Below are positions 1 through 6,786 of a stretch of 8,098 bases of DNA, one piece after another. The stretch's first letter is position 1, and every line of letters starts with the position of its first letter. Both the position numbers and the translations under genes were made by a program. Source of the stretch: Alphaproteobacteria bacterium (GTDB taxonomy: Bacteria > Pseudomonadota > Alphaproteobacteria > Rhodospirillales > Magnetospirillaceae); contig JADFZP010000132.1 in NCBI GenBank assembly GCA_015232485.1, forward strand, positions 1-8,098. Direction: 5' to 3'. The notes under the pieces are model-generated. The model ran no database searches. It was not told the DNA's origin and was given only the letters and a program-made list of their open reading frames with translations.

Positions 1-3000
1 ACCCAGCCGGTCACGGGTCCACAGACCAACGCGCCTCAAAGCGGCTCGCCGACCGGCGGGGCGCCCAACGCGAACGGGCCGCTGACGGGATCCCAGACCG
101 GGACGGAATCGAGCGCGTCGTCCTTGTCGGGCCCAGGTAATTCGGGCACGTCCTCGCCCTCGATCAAGCCGACGTCGTCGTTCTCGTCGACCAGCTCGCT
201 TGGCCCGGCGGTGGGAAGCGGCATCGGAAGCGGCAGCGGCAGCGGGACCGGCAGCGCTCCCGGTTCGACCGCCGGTTCGACGGGGCCGGGCGGCAATTCC
301 ACCACGTCCGGTCCCACGACCATTCCCGGCCTGAAGCCGCAGAGCCCGACCACCCCGACCACCCCCACCCCGACCGCGACCACGGCGCCGACCGCGCCAA
401 CCACGCCGCCGCGCTACAACACCGAGCCGATTCCGACCGAAACGCCCAGCGTCACCGCGCCTCCGGCGCCGACTTCGGCGCCCCTTCCGCCGGTCACGCA
501 GCCGCCGATCACACAGCCACCGATCACACAGCCGCCGATCACGCGGCCGCCGATCGATCCGACCGCGACGCCGATCCCGACTTCGACGCCGATCCCGCCG
601 ACCGCGCCGCCGATCGATCCGACCGCGACGCCGGTTCCGACGTCGACGCCGACCGCCACCTCGACGCCCGGCGCCACGACCGGCCCCGGCGGCAATTGGT
701 GGGAGAACACCTCGACCTCGGCGCCCCCCCCGCCGCCGACCACCCCGCCGGAGACGGCGGTCGCCGGGACGGGAGCCGCCGACACCTTCACCCAGCCCAA
801 TTCGGCTTTGGCGATCGTCACCATCGCGGGCGGCGCCGGTGACGACGTGCTGGCCATCACGGACGGGGCGGTGATCACCGACGGCATCTTCCAGCGCCTG
901 TCCTCGGTCGAGAAGATCCAGCTTCTCGCCAATGCCGGCGGCCAGACCGTGGCGCTTGGCGCGTTGTCCGAGGCGACCGGCATTGTCGCCGTCGACGCCT
1001 CGGCGGTCGGCGGGTTCGGCGTGCTGGTCGACGCCAGCGCCCGCGCCACCGGCGTTCATGTGACCGGCGGCGGCGGCGGCGACACCATGCTGGGCGGTTC
1101 CGGCGCCGACACGCTCAAGGGCGGGGCGGGCGACGACAGCGTCGCGGCCGGCGGCGGCGACGACCAGATCATCGGCGGCAGCGGCCTTGGCAACGACACC
1201 TATGCCGGCGGGGCGGGCAACGATTCCCTGCACTACACCAGCACCACGCTGGGCGTCGCGGTCAGTCTGCTGGCCGGAACCGCGGTCGGCGCCGAGATCG
1301 GCAACGACACGCTGTCGGGCATCGAGCGCGTGCTGGGCGGAACCGGCAACGACACGCTGACCGGCGGCACCGGCAACGATTACTTCTACGGCGACGCCGG
1401 CCACGACAATTTCATCTTCGCCGCCGCCAATTGGGGCGGCGACACGATCGACGGCGCGGCCGGTTCGGACCAGCTTCGGATCACCGGCGTCTCGTCGATC
1501 ACCGATTCCAGCTTGGCCAACGTCAGCTCAGTCGAAACGCTGAAGCTGGTCGACGACGGCGCGGGACACAGCGTCGTGTTGGGCTCCAACGCCGATCTGG
1601 CCGGCCTGACCACGGTCTACGCCGGCACCATGATCAGCGGGTCCAGCACCGTCGCGATCGATCTGTCCGGGCGCTCGCTGGGCACCACGGTGACCGGCGG
1701 CGCCGGGACGGATTCGGTGACCGGCGGCCTGGGCAACGACTATTTCGACGGCGGCGCGGGCAACGACGTGTTCGTGCGCGGCGGGCAAAGCGGCTCGGCG
1801 ACGTTCGGCGGCGGTACCAGCTGGCTGACCATCACCGACACCGTCACCGGGGCGGTCGACGGCATCCGCAATGTCGAGACGGTGACGTTCTCGGGCAGCG
1901 GCGAAACGCTGACGGTCAGCCGCATGCCCGCCGCCGCGGCCGTGGCGGCCAGCGGCACCCAGACCGAGGGCGTGGTGGTGGCGCGCCTGGATGGCGGCTA
2001 TTGGCTGATCCACAATTCCGACGCCGATTCCGGCTCGACCGGCATCTACGCCACGCCCTACGGCCATGACGGGGTCGCCGGGACGACGATCGCGCTGACC
2101 GCCACGGCTTCGGTTTCGGAAAGCCTGCCGGCCGCCTCGACTTGGCCGGACGGCTCGATGGTGGTGGCCTGGACCGGCGACGACGGGGCGGATTCCGGGG
2201 TGTACGCCGCCCGTGTCGATGCGAGCGGCACCAAGGGCGCCACGACCAAGATCAACGACACCATCACGGGGGCGCAGGGCAGCCCGGCGGTGGCCGCGCT
2301 GCAAAATGGCGGCTATGTGATCGCCTGGGAATCGACCGGAAGCGTCCTGGGCGACGCCGATGGCGCCGTCGTTTACCGCGTGTTCGACGCCAGCGGCGTG
2401 GGCGGCCCAGAACTTCTGGTCGGCACGGGCGACACCAGCGGCGTTCAGACCTCGCCCGCCGTGGCCAGCGCGCCCGGAGGCGGCTCGTTCATCATCGCCT
2501 GGCAAAGCGGCACGGACATCATGGTCCAGATCTGCAACGCCGATGGCACGGGCACGCCCACCATCCTGGACGTCGGCGACGCGGGCACCAACACCGACGC
2601 CGAGATCGTCGTCTCGGTCAGTCCGATGGGCGGCTACGTCGTGGCGTGGTCGACCGAATCGCCCTCCAGTTCCCGCGACGTTCAGCGTTGCGTGATCGGC
2701 ACCGACCGGACCATATCGTCGGTCGCCACCACCATGCATTCGACCACGTCGGGCGATCAGCACGCCCCGGCCCTCGCCCATTTGCCCAGTGGCGGCTATC
2801 TGCTGACGTGGATCGACGGCGGCACCACGCTGATGGGGCGGATGTATGGCGCCGATGGCGGCGTGGTCGGTACCGCCTTCACCATCCACAGCGGCACGGC
2901 CACGCTGGACGCGCCCTCGGTCGTGGCGCTGCGCACCGGGCATTTCGCGGTATCCTGGGGCGATGCCACCAATGGCGACGTCGTGTCGTTGATCGTCGAT

Positions 3001-6000
3001 GGCGCAGGGACCACCGAGTCCTGGCGGCTGGTCGGCGACGCCACCGGCAACACGCTGGTTTCGACCGGCGGCATCGGCCGCATCGAGGGCGGGGCGGGAT
3101 CGGACACCGTCACCGGATCGACCGGCCGTGAGTATCTGGACGGCGGGGCCGGCGCGGATATCGTCAGGGGCGAGGCCGGCGACGACGTGGTGTGTGGCGG
3201 CACGGGCACCGACAGCTTGAGCGGCGGCGCGGGCTACGACCTGCTGGTGGTCGACGATTTGGGCGCCGACGTGATCGATGGCGGCACCGAGACCGACATC
3301 CTGCGGGTTCAGTCGTCGAGCGCCCTGACCATGGCGGATTCGGACTTCGCCCTTTACACCTCGATCGAGGGGCTGGAGTTCCGGGGCGCGCAGACCGTCA
3401 CGCTGACCCTGGGCGCCAACGCCCTGGCGTCGGGGCTGTCATGGATCGACGGCTACGCCCAGACCGGCGCGATGACCGTCGACGGCTCGGCCTTTGGTGC
3501 GGATCAGTGGATCGCGGCGGGCGCCGGCGCCGATTCGGTGCAGGGCGGCGCCGGCAATGACGAGATCGACGGGTGGGCCGGGAACGATGTCCTTTCCGGT
3601 GGCGCCGGAAACGACTATCTGCGTGGCGACGATGGCGACGACACGCTGACCGGCGGCGATGGCGAGGACTGGCTCACCGGCGGGGACGGACAGGACGTCG
3701 CCGTCATGGGGACGACGCTTGGCGAGACCACGATCACCGGCTCGTCGACCGGGCTGTTCTTCGACCGGCCGGGCGTGTCCGACTATGTCTCCGAAATCGA
3801 GACCCTGATCTTCTCGGACGCCACGGTCACCGTCGAGCGGCCGCCGGTCCAGACCCGATTGAGCGACACGGCCACCGGCTCGCAGACCGAGGTCGAGTTG
3901 ATCGCCCTGGCCGATGGCGGGTTCGTCACCGTATGGGTGACCGAGGGCTCGGGCATCTATTTCCAGCGCTACGATTCCGCGAAAACCACGACGGGCGGCG
4001 CCACCCAGGTCGGGTCGGACGTCGCGGCCAATGAAATCGCGACCTGCGCGCTCGACAATGGCGGCTGGGTGGTCGCCTGGAACGAGACCACGCCGGCCAG
4101 CGCGAACGGCGCGATCAACGCCATGATCTACGACGACGCGGGCGCTTCGACGGCGATCACGATCGACGACACCACCCAGGCCAACGACGTCGAAATCTCC
4201 GGCTTGGCCGGCGGCGGCTTCGTGGCGGTGTGGGAAAGCACCAATCCGTCCGACGCCGGCGCGACCTCGGGCGTTCGTTTCAGCACCTTCGACCCGGCGG
4301 GCAACCGCTTGCGGACTGGCGCGGTCAACACCACCACGGCCGGCGATCAGATCGATCCCGACGTCGCGGCGCTCGACGATGGCGGCTTCGTGGTGGTCTG
4401 GGAGACCGATGGCGGCGGCATTTGGGGTCAGAAATACGGCCCGGATGGGCTGGTGGTGGGCACGGAGTTCCAGGTCAGCGACACGGTGGGCGCGCAGTCC
4501 GATCCCGCCGTCGCCGCCCTGGAGGGTGGCGGCTTCGCGGTGGTGTGGACGATCGGCGGCGCGGTGTGGGGCCGGGCTTGGAACGCGGCCGGCACCGCCA
4601 GCGGCGTCTTCGAGGCCGACAACTCGGCCACCAATTGCGCCGATGCCGACATCACCGGCCTGTTCGGCGGCGACTTCATGGTCACCTGGACGGGCTATGA
4701 CGCCGCCTCGGCGCCATCGGTCGCGCAGGGACGGGTGTTCCAGGTGATCTCGGGCACCGTCTATCCCGTGAACGACGACGACGCCATCCTGTCGACCTCG
4801 ACCATGGAGCAGGACCGCGCCACCGTGGCCCAACTCGGCACGGGCGAGGTGATCACCGCCTGGGTGTCCAACCACCAGGACGGCGACGCCTGGGGCGCTT
4901 ACGGCCAGTTCTTCGATCAAACCGGCCTGTCGGCGATCAAGCTGACCGGCGACGCCAACGCCAATCACTTCAACATTTCGATCGGCGTCGGTTGGGTCGA
5001 TGGCGCGGCGGGCGACGACACGCTGTCCGGCGGCAGCTTCTCGCAACGCCTGGACGGCGGCGCGGGCAACGACAAGCTGTACGGCGGCACCGGCGACGAC
5101 ATGCTGGTCGGAGGGACCGGCGACGACACGCTCGACGGCGGCGACGACAACGATCGGCTGGTGATGTCCGACCTGGACGCCAATGACAGCCTGAGCGGCG
5201 GCGCCGGCAACGACGTGCTGAGACTGACGGCGGCGATGACGCTCGCCATGTCGGGGCTGTCGATCACTGGCGTCGAGACGCTGGTCCTTGACGCCGCCTC
5301 CGGCCTGTCGGTGAGCCTGGACGACGCGGTCTCGATCGGCAGGGTCCATGTCCGCCTGGGCGCCGCCACCGTCGACGGAACCGCCCTGAGCACCGCCGTG
5401 ACCATCACCGGCGGCGCCGGAAACGACAGCCTGCTGGGCGGTTCGGGCGACGACACGATCTGGGCCGGGGCCGGCGACGACACGGTGTCCGGCGGCACCG
5501 GCTACGACGTGCTGGGTGGCGGCGGCGGCACCGACGTGCTGAGTTTTTCCAGCGACTCGACCGGGGTCTCGGTCGACATGGACGCCGGCACGGCGAGCGG
5601 CATGGCTTCGGGCGACGACACCATCTCGGGATTCGAGGTGCTGATCGGCGGCTCGGGCGACGACAATCTGATCGGCGGCGCGGCGGCTTGCACGATCTGG
5701 GGCGGCGCCGGCAACGACGCGATCGTCTCCGGCGCGGCGGGCGGCTCGTTCGACGGCGGCGGCGGCGACGACATGCTAAGCTTCGTCGCCATGGCGGCCG
5801 GCGTGACGCTGGTCATGAATGGGGCCACGGCGGCCGCCTTCACCAGCGGCGCGGTCACCGGCAGCGTGGTCAATTTCGAATATGTGACCGGCAGCGCCTA
5901 CGGCGACGTCCTGACCGGCGACGCGTCGAACAACCTCCTCTTGGGCGAAGACGGGAACGACACGCTGGACGGCGGCCCCGGCAACGACACGATCAGTGCC

Positions 6001-6786
6001 GGAAACGGCGACGACGTGCTGTGGAGCACCGAGGGCTCGGACACCCTGATGGGCGGCCTTGGCACCGACCGCGTCGAATTCGGTAACCGCGACTCGGGCG
6101 TGTCCGTCAATATGGCCGCTGGAATCGCCACCTCGGGCGCCGACACCATCAACTTCGACGCCGAGAACGTGTCGGGCTCGAACTACGCCGACACGATCGC
6201 CGGCCACACCATCGCCGAGGCGTTCTGGGGCTGGTCCGGCACCGATTCGATCGACGGCGGCGACGGCGACGACACCATCCGTGGGAATGACGACGCCGAC
6301 ACCCTGGTGGGCGGCGTCGGCGACGACAGGCTGTATGGCGGCGCCGGCAACGACAGCCTGGATGGCGGATCGGGGAACGACACGATCCATACCGGATCGG
6401 GATACGACACCATCGCGGGCAATGCCGGCGAGATCGACGTCGTCGATTTTTCCGAGGCGACCGTCGGTACGCTGAACGGCTTTGGCGCCACGATCGCGAA
6501 CTGGGACGCGTCGGACCTCATCAAACTGCCCGACGCGGTGTTCGGCCTGGGCGCCACCGGATTGGTGGCGAGCACCAACTATTTCGAGGACACCGACGCC
6601 ACGATCGACGGCACCCTGTACGGCGCGGGCGCATCGCTGATCGTGGTGGGCGGCGGCGCCGATGCCGAGATCTGGTTCCAGAAGGCCGATGCCAGCTCGT
6701 ACCAAATCGCCACGGTGACCGGGATGGGCACGGTGGCCAATAGCGATGTGACCGCCGTGTCGGCCAGCAATTTCACCGGCTACTAG
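1..6786 (+). CDS. Giant RTX-repeat secreted protein with two seven-repeat propeller-like domains (5' end missing)
   Basis: The frame is open from base 1 to a TAG at 6784-6786, giving 2261 residues, with the start upstream of the window; the TTG at 124 is only an internal codon. Order of parts: low-complexity Ser/Gly/Pro/Thr region, RTX block, seven-repeat array, RTX block, seven-repeat array, long RTX block, C-terminal secretion segment. About fifty GGxGxDxUx nonapeptides, counting degenerate copies, are visible (for example GGAGNDYLR at 3598, GGTGDDTLD at 5113). In known RTX proteins these bind calcium as a beta-roll after export by a type I (ABC) system, leaving the protein outside the cell. 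There are only six cysteines, which fits an RTX exoprotein. I see no protease, lipase or other catalytic motif, so an adhesin, surface-layer or matrix role is the best guess, with low certainty. No exporter genes are nearby. The class is certain; the specific function is unknown. Confidence 0.95.
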   Translation, partial: TQPVTGPQTNAPQSGSPTGGAPNANGPLTGSQTGTESSASSLSGPGNSGTSSPSIKPTSSFSSTSSLGPAVGSGIGSGSGSGTGSAPGSTAGSTGPGGNSTTSGPTTIPGLKPQSPTTPTTPTPTATTAPTAPTTPPRYNTEPIPTETPSVTAPPAPTSAPLPPVTQPPITQPPITQPPITRPPIDPTATPIPTSTPIPPTAPPIDPTATPVPTSTPTATSTPGATTGPGGNWWENTSTSAPPPPPTTPPETAVAGTGAADTFTQPNSALAIVTIAGGAGDDVLAITDGAVITDGIFQRLSSVEKIQLLANAGGQTVALGALSEATGIVAVDASAVGGFGVLVDASARATGVHVTGGGGGDTMLGGSGADTLKGGAGDDSVAAGGGDDQIIGGSGLGNDTYAGGAGNDSLHYTSTTLGVAVSLLAGTAVGAEIGNDTLSGIERVLGGTGNDTLTGGTGNDYFYGDAGHDNFIFAAANWGGDTIDGAAGSDQLRITGVSSITDSSLANVSSVETLKLVDDGAGHSVVLGSNADLAGLTTVYAGTMISGSSTVAIDLSGRSLGTTVTGGAGTDSVTGGLGNDYFDGGAGNDVFVRGGQSGSATFGGGTSWLTITDTVTGAVDGIRNVETVTFSGSGETLTVSRMPAAAAVAASGTQTEGVVVARLDGGYWLIHNSDADSGSTGIYATPYGHDGVAGTTIALTATASVSESLPAASTWPDGSMVVAWTGDDGADSGVYAARVDASGTKGATTKINDTITGAQGSPAVAALQNGGYVIAWESTGSVLGDADGAVVYRVFDASGVGGPELLVGTGDTSGVQTSPAVASAPGGGSFIIAWQSGTDIMVQICNADGTGTPTILDVGDAGTNTDAEIVVSVSPMGGYVVAWSTESPSSSRDVQRCVIGTDRTISSVATTMHSTTSGDQHAPALAHLPSGGYLLTWIDGGTTLMGRMYGADGGVVGTAFTIHSGTATLDAPSVVALRTGHFAVSWGDATNGDVVSLIVDGAGTTESWRLVGDATGNTLVSTGGIGRIEGGAGSDTVTGSTGREYLDGGAGADIVRGEAGDDVVCGGTGTDSLSGGAGYDLLVVDDLGADVIDGGTETDILRVQSSSALTMADSDFALYTSIEGLEFRGAQTVTLTLGANALASGLSWIDGYAQTGAMTVDGSAFGADQWIAAGAGADSVQGGAGNDEIDGWAGNDVLSGGAGNDYLRGDDGDDTLTGGDGEDWLTGGDGQDVAVMGTTLGETTITGSSTGLFFDRPGVSDYVSEIETLIFSDATVTVERPPVQTRLSDTATGSQTEVELIALADGGFVTVWVTEGSGIYFQRYDSAKTTTGGATQVGSDVAANEIATCALDNGGWVVAWNETTPASANGAINAMIYDDAGASTAITIDDTTQANDVEISGLAGGGFVAVWESTNPSDAGATSGVRFSTFDPAGNRLRTGAVNTTTAGDQIDPDVAALDDGGFVVVWETDGGGIWGQKYGPDGLVVGTEFQVSDTVGAQSDPAVAALEGGGFAVVWTIGGAVWGRAWNAAGTASGVFEADNSATNCADADITGLFGGDFMVTWTGYDAASAPSVAQGRVFQVISGTVYPVNDDDAILSTSTMEQDRATVAQLGTGEVITAWVSNHQDGDAWGAYGQFFDQTGLSAIKLTGDANANHFNISIGVGWVDGAAGDDTLSGGSFSQRLDGGAGNDKLYGGTGDDMLVGGTGDDTLDGGDDNDRLVMSDLDANDSLSGGAGNDVLRLTAAMTLAMSGLSITGVETLVLDAASGLSVSLDDAVSIGRVHVRLGAATVDGTALSTAVTITGGAGNDSLLGGSGDDTIWAGAGDDTVSGGTGYDVLGGGGGTDVLSFSSDSTGVSVDMDAGTASGMASGDDTISGFEVLIGGSGDDNLIGGAAACTIWGGAGNDAIVSGAAGGSFDGGGGDDMLSFVAMAAGVTLVMNGATAAAFTSGAVTGSVVNFEYVTGSAYGDVLTGDASNNLLLGEDGNDTLDGGPGNDTISAGNGDDVLWSTEGSDTLMGGLGTDRVEFGNRDSGVSVNMAAGIATSGADTINFDAENVSGSNYADTIAGHTIAEAFWGWSGTDSIDGGDGDDTIRGNDDADTLVGGVGDDRLYGGAGNDSLDGGSGNDTIHTGSGYDTIAGNAGEIDVVDFSEATVGTLNGFGATIANWDASDLIKLPDAVFGLGATGLVASTNYFEDTDATIDGTLYGAGASLIVVGGGADAEIWFQKADASSYQIATVTGMGTVANSDVTAVSASNFTGY
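499..558 (+). repeat. Four tandem 15-bp units encoding Gln/Arg-Pro-Pro-Ile-Thr/Asp
   Basis: The units begin at 499, 514, 529 and 544. Units 1 and 2 differ by one base (CCG against CCA), unit 3 differs in its last base, and unit 4 changes CAG to CGG and ends in GAT. They encode QPPIT, QPPIT, QPPIT and RPPID. The near-identity at DNA level points to recent slippage or unequal exchange. The unit length is a multiple of three, so copy-number change would keep the frame. Confidence 0.9.
547..666 (+). repeat. Two tandem 60-bp units encoding the PPIDPTATP(I/V)PTSTP linker
   Basis: Copy 1 starts at 547 and copy 2 at 607. The first 26 bases are identical and the rest diverges mainly at a few positions. 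Each copy encodes PPIDPTATP followed by IPTSTP or VPTSTP, so the unit is 20 codons. The array begins inside the last 15-bp unit of the preceding array, showing stepwise growth of this linker by duplication. Confidence 0.85.
820..1956 (+). other. First RTX calcium-binding block with interleaved 'SVE' spacer modules
   Basis: About thirteen nonapeptides are seen in three clusters, near 1063-1235 (GGSGADTLK, GGAGDDSVA, GGAGNDSLH), 1336-1416 (GGTGNDTLT) and 1696-1780 (GGAGTDSVT, GGLGNDYFD). Between them lie two copies of a roughly 75-residue spacer containing SVExxxL, a Val-x-Leu-Gly step and a Val-Thr-Gly-Gly exit (about 892-1080 and 1507-1700), and one spacer of the form GVAVSLLAGTAVG...IERVLGGTGND (about 1249-1350). 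The block ends with NVETVTFSGSGETLTV (1870-1917), a strand-rich lead-in to the next domain. The RTX assignment is firm; the spacer fold is not known to me. Confidence 0.85.
1957..3036 (+). other. Seven-repeat array 1, probable seven-bladed beta-propeller
   Basis: Seven repeats of about 45-57 residues begin near 1960, 2119, 2275, 2446, 2593, 2758 and 2905. The consensus is Q-x-x-P-A-V-A-x-L-x-x-G-G-(Y/F)-V-V-A-W, then a loop of variable length, then a Y/F-D-A-x-G turn. The Trp is kept in six of seven; repeat 1 reads GGYWLIHN. Each repeat has the length and alternating hydrophobic pattern of a four-stranded blade, and seven is a common blade number. Repeats of this type are common in large alphaproteobacterial RTX exoproteins. 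The propeller fold is inferred from the repeat count and pattern. Cysteines at 2533 and 2689 fall in repeats 4 and 5. Confidence 0.7.
3037..3846 (+). other. Second RTX calcium-binding block with one 'SIE' spacer
   Basis: The block opens with GDATGNTLVSTGG and contains five nonapeptides at about 3088-3250 (GGAGSDTVT, GGAGADIVR, GGTGTDSLS). A spacer at about 3337-3520 with TSIEGLEF and TLTLGANALASGL resembles the SVE spacers of the first block. Seven more nonapeptides follow at about 3532-3705 (GGAGNDEID, GGAGNDYLR, GGDGEDWLT). It closes with EIETLIFSDATVTVER (3793-3840), which matches in place and pattern the strand that leads into array 1. Confidence 0.85.
3847..4950 (+). other. Seven-repeat array 2, probable seven-bladed beta-propeller
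   Basis: Seven repeats begin near 3883, 4030, 4183, 4348, 4495, 4633 and 4810, with the motifs GGFVTVW, GGWVVAW, GGFVAVW, GGFVVVW, GGFAVVW, GGDFMVTW and TGEVITAW; the Trp is present in all seven. From the first Gln to the exit motif LTGDANANHF the array spans nearly the same length as array 1 (356 against 359 residues). Cysteines at 4045 and 4636 lie in repeats 2 and 6. Ligand binding by propellers of such exoproteins (sugar or protein) is plausible but nothing in the sequence shows a ligand. Confidence 0.7.
4951..6420 (+). other. Third and longest RTX calcium-binding block
   Basis: About twenty-five nonapeptides occur in clusters at about 5002-5220, 5410-5545, 5647-5775, 5941-6070 and 6232-6420 (for example GGAGNDKLY, GGTGDDTLD, GGAGNDSLL, GGPGNDTIS, GGVGDDRLY). 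The clusters are separated by one SVE-type spacer (ITGVETLVLDAASG at 5263, about 5236-5405) and three GVSV(D/N)M-type spacers (starting about 5560, 5797 and 6097) that each end in a VTGS or IGGS-type step. The last long run of nonapeptides sits just before the C-terminal segment, the usual arrangement in RTX exoproteins. Confidence 0.88.
6421..6783 (+). other. C-terminal type I secretion segment of the RTX protein
   Basis: After the last nonapeptide the sequence changes to IDVVDFSEATVGTLNGFG, then WDASDLIKLPDAVFG, a region with NYFEDTD, LIVVGGG and EIWFQKAD, and ends IATVTGM...VSASNFTGY. The order (an Ile/Val-x-Asp-Phe step, a Asp-x-Ile-x-Leu step, a beta-rich stretch, a closing Asn-Phe) follows the C-terminal domain of serralysin-like and other RTX proteins that carry an uncleaved C-terminal export signal. 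The assignment rests on pattern and position. The final 14 bases of this segment are also the end of the gene on the other strand. Confidence 0.65.

Larger units (their letters stand above)
1..770 (+). other. Low-complexity Ser/Gly then Pro/Thr-rich region of the RTX protein
   Basis: The translation is almost without hydrophobic residues. Bases 1-330 give a Ser/Gly/Thr-rich stretch including a Gly-Ser run (about 217-270, SGIGSGSGSGTGS). Bases 340-770 become Pro/Thr-rich, with TPTTPTPTATTAPTAPTTPP, QPPIT units and two PPIDPTATP units, ending in a penta-proline at 724-738. No cysteine is present. Such a stretch is expected to be disordered or an extended stalk or linker, and its Ser/Thr residues could carry O-linked sugar; both are inferences. 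It resembles no enzyme domain. What precedes it is outside the window. Confidence 0.8.

Noticed and set aside
414..1049. A minus-strand frame of 211 codons with a Val/Gly repeat (GGCVIGG units)
   Set aside because: The apparent repeat is the complement of the QPPIT-coding array on the real strand.
1528..2943. A 471-codon open frame on the minus strand
   Set aside because: It is low-complexity His/Arg/Gly/Ala sequence, a shadow of the first RTX and propeller region, with no homology pattern.
1957..4950. The propeller arrays as integrin-type FG-GAP calcium propellers
   Set aside because: The repeats lack the FG...GAP and DxDxDG calcium loop pattern; the GG(Y/F)xxxW core is a different repeat type.
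3439..5349. A 636-codon open frame on the minus strand opposite the RTX gene
   Set aside because: It is Arg/Ala/Val/Asp-rich with no domain pattern and mirrors the biased GGC/GAC codons of the repeat gene. High GC and the periodic repeats keep stops out of the opposite strand.
1057..6420. Direct DNA repeats of the form GGCGGCGCCGGCAACGAC as a CRISPR-like or mobile repeat array
   Set aside because: The spacing follows protein nonapeptides (27 bases and multiples), the copies diverge, and they stay in one reading frame; they are coding repeats.
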